From NCBI RefSeq assembly GCF_021556435.1, contig NZ_JAKGCU010000014.1, forward strand, positions 62,001 through 126,000: a stretch of 64,000 nt of DNA. Direction: 5' to 3'. The position numbers and the translations under genes are program-made. Under the pieces are notes generated by a model, which did no database searches, had not been told where the DNA came from, and worked only from the letters and a program-made list of their open reading frames with translations. This stretch comes from Gordonia tangerina. Its GTDB lineage: Bacteria; Actinomycetota; Actinomycetes; Mycobacteriales; Mycobacteriaceae. Shown here piece after piece: positions 49,396 to 58,518 of this stretch; the stretch's first letter is position 1; every line of letters starts with the position of its first letter.

Positions 49396-49821
49396 ATGTT
49401 CCGCACCATGATGAAGTCGAAGATCCACCGGGCCCGGGTCACCCAGGCCGACCTGCACTATGTGGGATCGGTGACCATCGACCAGGATCTCCTCGACGCC
49501 GCCGACCTGCTCGAGGGTGAACAGGTCACCATCGTCGACATCGACAACGGTGCCCGCCTCGAGACCTATGTCATCGCCGGCGAACGCGGCTCCGGTGTCA
49601 TCGGCATCAACGGCGCCGCAGCGCATCTCGTACACCCCGACGATCTGGTGATCATCATCGCCTATGGCATCTTGAACGAGCAGGAGCTGCGCGAGTACTC
49701 GCCCTCGGTCGTGTTTGTCGATGACCGCAACCGTGTCCTCGAGGCCGGCGACGACCCGGCCCGTGTGCCCGCCGGCTCAGGGTTGCGTGACCCGCGCGAG
49801 CTCGTCGACACCGCGGTGTAG
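49396..49821 (+). CDS. panD: Aspartate 1-decarboxylase precursor
   Basis: Makes beta-alanine for PanC. 141 residues, translated as a proenzyme that self-cleaves at Gly24-Ser25 (YVGS) to form the pyruvoyl group. [21 protein letters not shown], the [10 protein letters not shown] segment and DLVIIIAYG are conserved. GAAGGGAATC precedes the ATG. Confidence 0.97.
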   Translation: MFRTMMKSKIHRARVTQADLHYVGSVTIDQDLLDAADLLEGEQVTIVDIDNGARLETYVIAGERGSGVIGINGAAAHLVHPDDLVIIIAYGILNEQELREYSPSVVFVDDRNRVLEAGDDPARVPAGSGLRDPRELVDTAV

Positions 49822-49829
49822 TCGCGTCC

Positions 49830-50633
49830 ATGCTGCTGACCGTCGACATCGGGAACACCAACATCCATCTCGGGGTCTTCGCCGGCTCGGGCGAACACGC
49901 AACAATGGTGCGCGACTGGCGTATCCACACCGAGCCGAACCTGACCTCCGACGAGCTCGCGCTGCTGATCCGCGGCCTGCTGGGCTCCGACATCGAGCAG
50001 GTGACCGGTGTCGCGGCGCTGTCCACGGTTCCGTCGCTGCTGCGTGAGCTGAGAGTGATGGTGCCGCGCTACTTCGGCGACGGCCATCACCACATTCTGC
50101 TGGAACCCGGTGTGCGGACCGGCGTTCCGCTACTGGTGGACAACCCCAAAGAGGTCGGCACCGACCGTGTCGCCAACTGTGTTGCCGCCCACCACAATTA
50201 TCCGAAGGCGCCGTGCATCGTGGTGGCCTTCGGCACCGCCACCGTGGTGGATGCGGTGTCGGCGAAGGGGGAGTTCCTCGGCGGTGCCATCGCCCCCGGC
50301 GTGAACCTCGCGGTAGAGGCGCTCTCCGAACACACCGTCACGGTGCGAAAGGTGGAGTTGATGCCCCCGCGCAGCGTGCTGGGCAAGAACACCGTCGAGG
50401 CGCTGCAGTCGGGCATCCTGTACGGGTTCGCCGGTCAGGTCGACGCGCTGGTGGACCGCGTGCGTGACACCGTCGCCGGCTTCGACGGCGACGACGTGTC
50501 CGTGGTGGCCACCGGCTTCCTGGCGCCGTTGATGTTCGACGAATGCGAAACGCTCACCGCCCATCACCCGTACCTGACCCTCGACGGGTTGCGGCTGGTG
50601 TACGAGCGGTCAAAGCAGCAGCGTCGGCGCTGA
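49830..50633 (+). CDS. coaX: Type III pantothenate kinase
   Basis: Phosphorylates pantothenate, first step of CoA synthesis. 267 residues of the ASKHA fold: LLTVDIGNTNIHLGVF (phosphate 1, about 2-17), GTDRVANCVAAHH with the catalytic Asp, VVAFGTATVVDAVSAKGEFLGGAIAPG (phosphate 2) and ATGFLAPL. It follows panD by 8 bp. Confidence 0.96.
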   Translation: MLLTVDIGNTNIHLGVFAGSGEHATMVRDWRIHTEPNLTSDELALLIRGLLGSDIEQVTGVAALSTVPSLLRELRVMVPRYFGDGHHHILLEPGVRTGVPLLVDNPKEVGTDRVANCVAAHHNYPKAPCIVVAFGTATVVDAVSAKGEFLGGAIAPGVNLAVEALSEHTVTVRKVELMPPRSVLGKNTVEALQSGILYGFAGQVDALVDRVRDTVAGFDGDDVSVVATGFLAPLMFDECETLTAHHPYLTLDGLRLVYERSKQQRRR

Positions 50634-50654
50634 GGTTCCGATTGTCGCCGAACC

Positions 50655-50703
50655 TGATCTCGATACACTCCTCACTCCGTTCGTCGCTACTCGATCAGCG
50701 GAG
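50655..50703. repeat. Dispersed intergenic repeat, copy B
   Basis: Opens TGATCTCGATAC and ends CTACTCGATCAGCGGAG, like 27899-27950. It lies just after coaX in the 353-bp gap before the rhodanese-fold gene. A short AGGTTC/GAACCT inverted repeat (50633-50655) between coaX and this repeat may be the pan operon terminator. Further on, CTCCGCAGG is repeated at about 50758 and 50785. Confidence 0.65.
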
Positions 50704-50885
50704 TGGGTGCCTGTCGGTGCGCGAAGAGCGAGGCGTCAGCCGCCCTACGTGACGACTCTCCGCAGGGGTCGGGGTGCGACCCTCCGCAGGCTCCGGGTCT
50801 CAGGGGCCGGGGGTGACGACTTCCACCACGTCTCGGATCTGTGCAGGTCTGGTGCAGAGTGTGATTCTGTGGCACACTTTTCGCC

Positions 50886-50921
50886 GTGATCAAGAGCTGT
50901 CTGGAGTGTTGTCAGGGCTGA
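50886..50921 (+). CDS. Cysteine-codon-rich leader peptide (putative cysteine attenuator)
   Basis: A GTG-initiated ORF of 11 codons, V-I-K-S-C-L-E-C-C-Q-G, then TGA: three Cys codons in eleven, two adjacent. CACACT at 50873-50878 lies eight bases before the GTG and could be a leaderless -10 box. The stop is followed by CCGCA-TC-TGCGG (50925-50936), and the rhodanese-fold gene starts 65 bp downstream. This matches the design of polycysteine leaderless sORFs shown in mycobacteria to attenuate sulfur operons when cysteine is plentiful. The assignment here is inference from pattern. Confidence 0.55.
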   Translation: MIKSCLECCQG

Positions 50922-50986
50922 GTTCCGCATCTGCGGCCGCCCTTTTTCGACGACCCCCGCTCACTCGATTACTTTCAGGACCTCAC

Positions 50987-51409
50987 ATGACCGCCGTCCT
51001 CGGTACCCCCATCACCACTGTCACAACGTCCGCCGACGCCACGCCGCTGTCGGCCCAGGCCGCCGACTACGAGAAGCTGGTGCGCTCCGGCCACACACCC
51101 GTCGACGTCCGTAGCCAGCGCAAACGCCAGGCCGACGGTGTGCTTTCCGGGGCGCTGGCCGTCGACGCCGCCGAACTCCTCACCCGTCTCACCCCGGGGA
51201 CGCCGGAGTCCCTGCGTTCGGCCCATACCGACGCCCGCTGGCTGCTGATCAGCGACGACGGTCACGAGGCCGAGTGGCTGGCCTGGCATCTGCAGGCGCG
51301 CGGCATCGCCGGGGCGGTGTTCGTGGTCGGCGGGTTCCGCGCCCTGCGCCGGGCGCATGTCGCCGGCACCATCAGCGAACAGGAACTCGCCGCGATCTCC
51401 GCCCACTGA
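50987..51409 (+). CDS. Rhodanese-fold protein lacking the catalytic cysteine
   Basis: A 140-residue protein with the rhodanese layout: [29 protein letters not shown] (CH2A-like, about 36-64) and [37 protein letters not shown] (about 83-119). The active-site loop, normally xxCxxGxR, reads ISDDGHEA with no cysteine anywhere in the protein, so sulfurtransferase chemistry is unlikely; sulfur sensing or binding is possible. AGGA precedes ATG 50987. Position before lysS corresponds to Rv3599c-Rv3600c territory but I do not recognise it as an orthologue. Confidence 0.75.
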   Translation: MTAVLGTPITTVTTSADATPLSAQAADYEKLVRSGHTPVDVRSQRKRQADGVLSGALAVDAAELLTRLTPGTPESLRSAHTDARWLLISDDGHEAEWLAWHLQARGIAGAVFVVGGFRALRRAHVAGTISEQELAAISAH

Positions 51410-51474
51410 ACCGGCGCGGCGGGCTGCTCGACCGGGCAACGGGCGCGACACCTGATTCCGATAAGGTCTCGGGG

Positions 51475-53019
51475 GTGAGCAACTCCCCGACCACGCAGAA
51501 CGCGCCCGTAGACACTGCCGACGACAACGCCCCGGAACAACTCCGGATCCGTCGGGAGAAGCGCGACCGCATCCTGGGCGAGGGGCGCGAGGCCTACCCG
51601 GTCTCCATCGCGCGTACACACAGTCTGTCGGAGATCCGGGCCGCCCATCCCGACCTCGAGGCGGGCACCGAGACCGGCGAGATCGTCGGGGTGACCGGCC
51701 GCATCATCTTCCTGCGCAACAAGGGCAAGCTGTGTTTCGCCACCCTGCAGGAGGGGGACGGTACCCAGTTGCAGGCGATGATCAGCTTCAACGGTGTCGG
51801 CGAAGAGGCGCTGACCCGATGGAAGGCCGATGTGGACCTCGGTGACATCGTCTTCGTGCACGGCGAAGTGATCAGTTCACGCACCGGCGAGTTGTCGGTG
51901 ATGGCCGATTCCTGGGAGATGGCGTCGAAGGCGTTGCGTCCCTTGCCCGTCGCGCACAAGGAGATGAACGAGGAGACCCGGGTCCGGCAACGCTACGTGG
52001 ACCTCATCATGCGGCCGGAGGCGCGAGCGAATGCGCGAACCCGCATCGCGGTGATGTCCGAACTGCGAAATGCGTTGTCCCGCAGAGACTTTCTCGAGGT
52101 CGAGACCCCGATGCTGCAGACGCTGCACGGGGGTGCCGCAGCCCGTCCGTTCGTGACGCATTCGAACGCCTTCGACATGGATCTCTATCTGCGGATCGCG
52201 CCGGAGCTGTTCCTCAAGCGGTGCATCGTCGGCGGGATCGAGCGGGTCTTCGAGATCAACCGCAACTTCCGCAACGAGGGCGCCGACTCCACCCATTCGC
52301 CGGAGTTCGCGATGCTGGAGACCTATCAGGCCTACGGCACCTACGACGACGCTGCGGTGATGACTCGCGAACTGGTGCAAGAGGTCTCACAGGGAGCGCT
52401 GGGCACCCTGACGCCGACGATGGCCGACGGTAGCGAGTACGACCTGTCGGGGGAGTGGACGTCGCTGCAGATGTACCCGTCGCTGTCGGAGGCGCTGGGG
52501 AGCGAGATCGTCCCGATGAGCGGCGATGCCGGCACCAGCGTCGACGAACTGCTGTCGATCGCCGATCGGGTGGGACTCGAGGTCCCTAAGGACAAGGGCT
52601 ACGGGCATGGCAAGCTCGTCGAAGAGCTCTGGGAGCACATGGTGGGGCAACATCTGTCGCAGCCGGTGTTTGTTCGTGACTTCCCGGTCGAGACATCGCC
52701 GCTGGTGCGAGCGCACCGCACCGTCGCGGGGGTGGTCGAGAAGTGGGACCTGTATGTGCGCGGCTTCGAACTCGCCACCGGCTATTCCGAGCTCGTCGAC
52801 CCGGTCATCCAACGGGAGCGGTTCGTCGATCAGGCGCGGCTGGCCGCGGCCGGCGACGATGAGGCGATGCGTCTGGACGAGGAGTTCCTCGCCGCGATGG
52901 AGTACGGTATGCCCCCGACCGCCGGCACCGGCATGGGCATCGACCGCCTGCTGATGGCGCTGACCGGTCTCGGGATCCGCGAGACGATCCTGTTCCCGCT
53001 GGTCAAGCCGCGTTCGTGA
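51475..53019 (+). CDS. lysS: Lysyl-tRNA synthetase, class II
   Basis: Charges tRNA-Lys. 514 residues. An OB-fold anticodon-binding domain (about residues 60-165; [22 protein letters not shown]) precedes the class II core with motif 2 [20 protein letters not shown] and motif 3 [13 protein letters not shown]. The GTG start has TAAGGT (51462-51467) seven bases upstream, consistent with leaderless transcription. A ~20-residue hydrophilic N-terminus precedes [13 protein letters not shown]. In M. tuberculosis lsr2 and clpC1 follow lysS; here an iron-box small ORF and steroid genes follow instead. Confidence 0.96.
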   Translation: MSNSPTTQNAPVDTADDNAPEQLRIRREKRDRILGEGREAYPVSIARTHSLSEIRAAHPDLEAGTETGEIVGVTGRIIFLRNKGKLCFATLQEGDGTQLQAMISFNGVGEEALTRWKADVDLGDIVFVHGEVISSRTGELSVMADSWEMASKALRPLPVAHKEMNEETRVRQRYVDLIMRPEARANARTRIAVMSELRNALSRRDFLEVETPMLQTLHGGAAARPFVTHSNAFDMDLYLRIAPELFLKRCIVGGIERVFEINRNFRNEGADSTHSPEFAMLETYQAYGTYDDAAVMTRELVQEVSQGALGTLTPTMADGSEYDLSGEWTSLQMYPSLSEALGSEIVPMSGDAGTSVDELLSIADRVGLEVPKDKGYGHGKLVEELWEHMVGQHLSQPVFVRDFPVETSPLVRAHRTVAGVVEKWDLYVRGFELATGYSELVDPVIQRERFVDQARLAAAGDDEAMRLDEEFLAAMEYGMPPTAGTGMGIDRLLMALTGLGIRETILFPLVKPRS

Positions 53020-53077
53020 GCCTGCCGTCGCGCGTCGGGAGTTCGTCGGTGACCAACCCCCGACGCGCAGAGACCGG

Positions 53078-53230
53078 CTAGCTGTTGGTGGTCCAGAGTG
53101 GCGGCAGGAACGGGAAGAGCGCGTTGTGGGTACCCGCGATCACATCCCAGATCGGCAGCCACACATTGTTGTAGACATCGGTGCCGGACAGCCAATAGCC
53201 GAGCTCCAGAATTGATTCCGTACTTCCCAC
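53078..53230 (-). CDS. Small (50 aa) hydrophobic Trp-rich protein behind an iron box
   Basis: A short ORF from GTG 53230, with GAAGGGC about 9 bases upstream, encoding 50 residues: a short polar start (GSTESILEL) and a hydrophobic aromatic remainder with four Trp and the Pro-rich end FPFLPPLW. No cysteine and no Lys/Arg occur, so the peptide is strongly acidic to neutral. It looks membrane-interacting. I recognise no family. Its promoter region carries the best IdeR-like box in the window (53318-53336), with CTGCCG-AC-CGGCAG (53299-53312) between box and start. TTG 53284 would add 18 residues. Evidence that it is translated is indirect. Confidence 0.5.
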   Translation of the reverse strand: MGSTESILELGYWLSGTDVYNNVWLPIWDVIAGTHNALFPFLPPLWTTNS

Positions 53231-53317
53231 GTCACTTGCCCTTCTGCCCAGGTCGGTGTGCACGATTCGGCACGGTCGGAACAATATCGGACACCGATCT
53301 GCCGACCGGCAGTGGGG

Positions 53318-53336
53318 TTAGGTTTGCCTAGCCAAT
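53318..53336 (-). promoter_or_regulatory. Strong candidate IdeR/DtxR iron box
   Basis: TTAGGTTTGCCTAGCCAAT matches about 14 of 19 positions of the IdeR consensus TTAGGTTAGGCTAACCTAA, including the entire first seven bases. It is 88-106 bp upstream of the 50-aa ORF on the minus strand and points at no other gene: lysS ends on the far side and fadD3 ends before it. Hand alignment only. Confidence 0.65.
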
Positions 53337-53359
53337 ACTCGGCAACGACGTCTGTGGAT

Positions 53360-53432
53360 CGCAACCACACGGAGAACTGGCATCCACACAGGTTGTAACC
53401 GCCGTGGATGTCAGTTCCACGTGTGGTTTGCG
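53360..53432 (-). terminator. Long imperfect inverted repeat downstream of fadD3
   Basis: Left arm 53360-53387 (CGCAACCACACGGAGAACTG...) and right arm 53404-53432 (...CAGTTCCACGTGTGGTTTGCG) are near-perfect complements over about 27 pairs with small bulges, loop of 16 bases containing GGTT-GT-AACC. It starts 21 bp after the fadD3 stop, so it is likely its terminator. Confidence 0.7.
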
Positions 53433-53452
53433 TTGCGTCCCCGCCTGCGTGG

Positions 53453-55021
<1,569 letters not shown>

Positions 55022-55028
55022 GCCCCCA

Positions 55029-55042
55029 ACCTAGCACTTGCT
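55029..55042. promoter_or_regulatory. kstR2 box: KstR2 operator between fadD3 and fadE30
   Basis: ACCTAGCACTTGCT matches the KstR2 motif AnCAAGnnCTTGnT at all but one fixed position. It covers the fadD3 -10 box (TAGGTT, minus strand, 55032-55027) and lies just upstream of a fadE30 -10 box (TAAGCT, 55051-55056), so one bound repressor would silence both genes. Confidence 0.8.
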
Positions 55043-55063
55043 TGGTGCGCTAAGCTAGCGGCC

Positions 55064-56332
55064 ATGACCTCGATCAACCTGGCCGACCGGGCGGTCGACC
55101 TCGGCGAATGGGCGCAATCTGTGCCAGATGCCGATGAACAGTTCGCTCGTGCCGTGCGGACCTGGCTCGACGAGAACCTCGTCGGCGAGTTCGCACACCT
55201 CAAGGGGCGCGGCGGTCCGGGCAGCGAGCACGAGTTCTTCAGCGAGCGACTTGCATGGGATCGTCATCTGGCTCGGTCGGGCTGGACCTGCCTCGGCTGG
55301 CCGGCCCGATACGGAGGCCGGGGTGCCACGTTGGAACAGCGCATCATCTTCCATCAGGAGTACGCGCGCGCCGACGCCCCGGCGCGCGTCAACCACCTCG
55401 GTGAAGAGCTCCTGGGGCCCACCCTGATCGAGTACGGCACCGAGGAGCAGAAGCGACGCTTCCTGCCCGGCATCGTCGACGTCACCGAGTTGTGGGCGCA
55501 GGGCTACTCCGAACCCGGCGCCGGGTCCGACCTCGCCGGGGTCTCGACCAACGCTGCGCTCGACGACGCCGGAGAGCGGTGGGTCATCAACGGGCAGAAG
55601 ATCTGGACGTCGCTGGCCCACGTCGCGCAGTGGTGTTTCGTCATCGCCCGGACCGAGAAGGGCTCATCGCGGCACGCCGGGCTGAGCTTCCTGCTGGTAC
55701 CGCTCGAGCAGCCTGGTGTCACCGTCCGACCCATCCAACAGCTCACGGGTACATCGGAATTCAACGAGGTGTTCTTCGACGACGCGGTGACCGAGGCGGA
55801 CCTCATCGTCGGCGAACCGGGTGACGGTTGGAAGGTCGCGATGGGCCTGCTGCAGTTCGAGCGGGGTGTCTCCACCCTCGGTCAGCAGGTCGGCTTCGAG
55901 CGGGAATGGCGCAACCTGGCCGAGATCGCACGACGCAACGGAGCGGCCCACAACCCGGAGATCGCTTCACGGTTGACGCGCGCCTGGATCGGTTTGAAGG
56001 TGATGCGCGCCAATGCCCAACGCACCCTCGCCGGCGACATCGTCTCCGGCGCCGGCGCCGCCTCGGTGTCGAAACTGTTGTGGGCCAACTGGCATCGCGA
56101 CCTCGGCGAACTCGCGATGGCGATCATCGGGGCACCGTCGCTGATCGGCCCGACCCACACCGCCGAAGGCAGCGAGAACGACATCACCGACCCCGATCAC
56201 GTCGAACTCGACGAATGGCAACGCCTGTTCCTGTTCACCCGCGCCGACACCATCTATGGCGGTTCGAACGAGGTGCAGCGCAACATCATCGCCGAGCGCG
56301 TGCTCGGCCTACCGCGAGAGGCCCGATCGTGA
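55064..56332 (+). CDS. fadE30: Acyl-CoA dehydrogenase of HIP catabolism
   Basis: A 422-residue FAD enzyme oxidising an acyl-CoA in the HIP pathway. YSEPGAGSDLAGVSTNA (about 147-163) is the flavin/acyl signature; WVINGQKIWTS and TGTSEFNEVFFDDAVT follow; IYGGSNEVQRNIIAERVLGLPRE is the C-terminal signature. ATG 55064 lies seven bases after TAAGCT, giving a leaderless start under KstR2 control; upstream codons in frame lie inside the operator. Assignment rests on the fadD3 neighbour and Rv3560c-like context. The stop overlaps the SDR GTG. Confidence 0.88.
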   Translation: MTSINLADRAVDLGEWAQSVPDADEQFARAVRTWLDENLVGEFAHLKGRGGPGSEHEFFSERLAWDRHLARSGWTCLGWPARYGGRGATLEQRIIFHQEYARADAPARVNHLGEELLGPTLIEYGTEEQKRRFLPGIVDVTELWAQGYSEPGAGSDLAGVSTNAALDDAGERWVINGQKIWTSLAHVAQWCFVIARTEKGSSRHAGLSFLLVPLEQPGVTVRPIQQLTGTSEFNEVFFDDAVTEADLIVGEPGDGWKVAMGLLQFERGVSTLGQQVGFEREWRNLAEIARRNGAAHNPEIASRLTRAWIGLKVMRANAQRTLAGDIVSGAGAASVSKLLWANWHRDLGELAMAIIGAPSLIGPTHTAEGSENDITDPDHVELDEWQRLFLFTRADTIYGGSNEVQRNIIAERVLGLPREARS

Positions 56333-57156
56333 CAGAAACCGCTGTCGATCCATCCGTCGTCCGTTCGCCGCTGGCAACACCGCCGGCCGAGACACCCGGA
56401 CACGGACTGCTCCTCGGCCGCAAAGTCGTGGTGACCGCCGCCGCCGGCACCGGCATCGGCTTCGCCACCGCGCGCCGCGCGCTGCTCGAAGGCGCCGACG
56501 TGGTGATCAGCGATTGGCACGAACGCCGACTCGGCGAGGCGCAGGAAAAGCTCGCGGCCGAGTTCACCGATCGCACCGTCGGTCAGATCGTCTGCAACGT
56601 CCAGGAATCCGTGCAGGTCGATGCGCTGATCGAGGCTGCGGCAGGCGAACTCGGCCGCATCGACGTGCTGGTCAACAATGCCGGCCTCGGCGGCGAGACA
56701 CCGGTCGCCGACATGACCGACGAGGAATGGGACCGCGTCCTCGACATCACGCTCAACGGGACCTTCCGTGCCACCCGTGCGGCGCTGCGCTACTTCCGTG
56801 GCGTCGATCACGGCGGGGTCATCGTCAACAACGCATCGGTACTCGGTTGGCGCGCCCAACGCGGCCAGGCGCACTATGCGGCGGCCAAGGCCGGCGTGAT
56901 GGCGCTGACCCGCTGCTCGGCCGTGGAGGCCGCCGACTTCGGTGTCCGCATCAACGCGATCGCGCCATCCATCGCCAAACATCCCTTCCTGGCGAAGGTG
57001 ACCAGCGACGAACTCCTCGACGAACTCGCTGCCAAGGAAGCGTACGGGCGGGCCGCCGAGGTCTGGGAGGTCGCCGCCACCATCGCCATGCTCGCCAGCG
57101 ACTACACCACCTATCTCACCGGCGAGGTCGTCTCGATCTCCAGCCAGCGTGCCTGA
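56329..57156 (+). CDS. SDR-family oxidoreductase of HIP catabolism (Rv3559c/IpdF-like)
   Basis: A 275-residue short-chain dehydrogenase. The cofactor loop VTAAAGTGIGFATARRALLEGADVV (about residues 32-56) is a variant of TGxxxGxG; VNNAGLGG, NNASVLGW (catalytic Ser) and HYAAAKAGV (YxxxK) are intact. Asp/Trp at SDWHERR after strand 2 suggests NAD preference. In M. tuberculosis the gene in this position (Rv3559c) handles the 5-hydroxy group of the HIP-CoA intermediate; I recall it as IpdF. Coupled by GTGA to fadE30. Confidence 0.85.
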   Translation: MTETAVDPSVVRSPLATPPAETPGHGLLLGRKVVVTAAAGTGIGFATARRALLEGADVVISDWHERRLGEAQEKLAAEFTDRTVGQIVCNVQESVQVDALIEAAAGELGRIDVLVNNAGLGGETPVADMTDEEWDRVLDITLNGTFRATRAALRYFRGVDHGGVIVNNASVLGWRAQRGQAHYAAAKAGVMALTRCSAVEAADFGVRINAIAPSIAKHPFLAKVTSDELLDELAAKEAYGRAAEVWEVAATIAMLASDYTTYLTGEVVSISSQRA

Positions 57157-57177
57157 CCACAGAACAGGAGCCATGAC

Positions 57178-58335
57178 ATGACCACACCGCAGGCCTACAT
57201 CGTCGACGCCATCCGCACCCCGGTCGGCAAGCGCAACGGTTCGCTCGCCAAGACCCACCCGGCGGATCTGGGTGCCCACGTGCTGACCTCTCTCGTCGAA
57301 CGCACCGGGATCGACCCGAACGTGGTCGACGACGTGGTCTTCGGTTGCGTGGATGCCATCGGACCGCAGGCCGGCAACATCGCGCGCACCGCCTGGCTGG
57401 CCGCGGGGCTCCCGCTCGCCATACCGGGGACCACCGTGGATCGGCAGTGCGGGTCGTCGCAGCAGGCCATCCACTTCGCCGCGCAGGGCGTGATGAGCGG
57501 AACACAGGACGTCGTGGTCGCCGGCGGTGTGCAGAACATGAGCGCGATCCCTATCTCGCAGGCCATGATCGCCGGCCAGGAACTCGGCTTCACCACGCCT
57601 ACCGCAGAATCCGCAGGGTGGCGCGAACGCTTCGGCGATGCCGCGATCTCCCAGTTCAACGGCGCCGACATGATGGCCAACAAGTGGGACATCTCCCGCG
57701 AGGACATGGAGCGCTGGGCGCTGCAGTCCCACGAGCGCGCTCGTGCCGCGATCGCCGAGGGCCGTTTCGACAACGAGACCGCGGCGCTCGGGGACTGCGT
57801 CGTCGACGAGTGCCCGCGCGAGACGTCGATGGAGAAGATGGCCGGGCTCGCCCCGTTGGCCGAGGGTTCGCGGCTGACCGCGGCGGTGTCGTCGCAGATC
57901 TCCGACGGCGCGTCGGCCACCCTGGTGGTCTCGGAGAATGCGCTCAAGGAGTACGGGCTGACGCCGCGCGCTCGCATCCACCACATGTCCGTGCGCGGCG
58001 ACGACCCGGTGATGATGTTGTCGGCGCCCATCCCGGCGACCGCCTACGCGCTGCAGAAGACCGGCCTGTCGATCGACGACATCGACGTGGTCGAGATCAA
58101 CGAGGCGTTCGCGTCGGTGGTGCTCTCGTGGCTGAAGGAGACCGGCGCCGATCCGGCAAAGGTCAATCCGAATGGCGGCGCCATCGCGCTCGGACACCCG
58201 CTGGGTGCCACCGGGGCCAAGTTGTTCGCCACCCTGCTCAACGAACTCGAGCGGTCGGGTGGTCGCTACGGTCTGCAGACCATGTGTGAGGGCGGCGGTA
58301 CCGCGAACGTGACCATCGTCGAGCGGCTGAGCTGA
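57178..58335 (+). CDS. fadA6: Acetyl-CoA acetyltransferase/thiolase of steroid catabolism
   Basis: A 385-residue thiolase performing a late CoA-dependent C-C cleavage of the C/D-ring breakdown. The acylated cysteine is in VDRQCGSSQQAIHFAAQGVMSG (about residue 90); EINEAFAS and GGAIALGHPLGATGAK provide the catalytic Asn/His; CEGGGTANVTIVE holds the second Cys. CAGGAGCC sits before the ATG, 21 bp after the SDR gene. Gene order fadE30-SDR-fadA6 supports FadA6 over other thiolases. Confidence 0.9.
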   Translation: MTTPQAYIVDAIRTPVGKRNGSLAKTHPADLGAHVLTSLVERTGIDPNVVDDVVFGCVDAIGPQAGNIARTAWLAAGLPLAIPGTTVDRQCGSSQQAIHFAAQGVMSGTQDVVVAGGVQNMSAIPISQAMIAGQELGFTTPTAESAGWRERFGDAAISQFNGADMMANKWDISREDMERWALQSHERARAAIAEGRFDNETAALGDCVVDECPRETSMEKMAGLAPLAEGSRLTAAVSSQISDGASATLVVSENALKEYGLTPRARIHHMSVRGDDPVMMLSAPIPATAYALQKTGLSIDDIDVVEINEAFASVVLSWLKETGADPAKVNPNGGAIALGHPLGATGAKLFATLLNELERSGGRYGLQTMCEGGGTANVTIVERLS

Positions 58336-58403
58336 CTGCGCCCCGTCGCCTGGTTGTTGGAGGGCCGGCGATCGGGGGCCACCATCGTCGGCCGGGGGCT
58401 TCT

Positions 58404-58482
58404 GACTACGCATGTAGTCGTATATCCTGCTGTGACGCACTGCATAGTATGCTGGAACAAGTGCGGGGGATTGTTTCAAACA
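58404..58482 (+). promoter_or_regulatory. Three palindromes upstream of the aldehyde dehydrogenase gene
   Basis: GACTAC-GCAT-GTAGTC (58404-58419), GCATA-G-TATGC (58442-58452) and TGTTT-C-AAACA (58472-58482) are perfect inverted repeats in the 183-bp gap after fadA6, in an AT-richer stretch. None fits the KstR2 motif, so the dehydrogenase gene may have its own regulator(s). GAAGGA before ATG 58519 is the ribosome-binding site. Confidence 0.6.
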
Positions 58483-58518
58483 GCCCTCGTGTCGACCGGC
58501 ACTACACGAAGGATCGCA

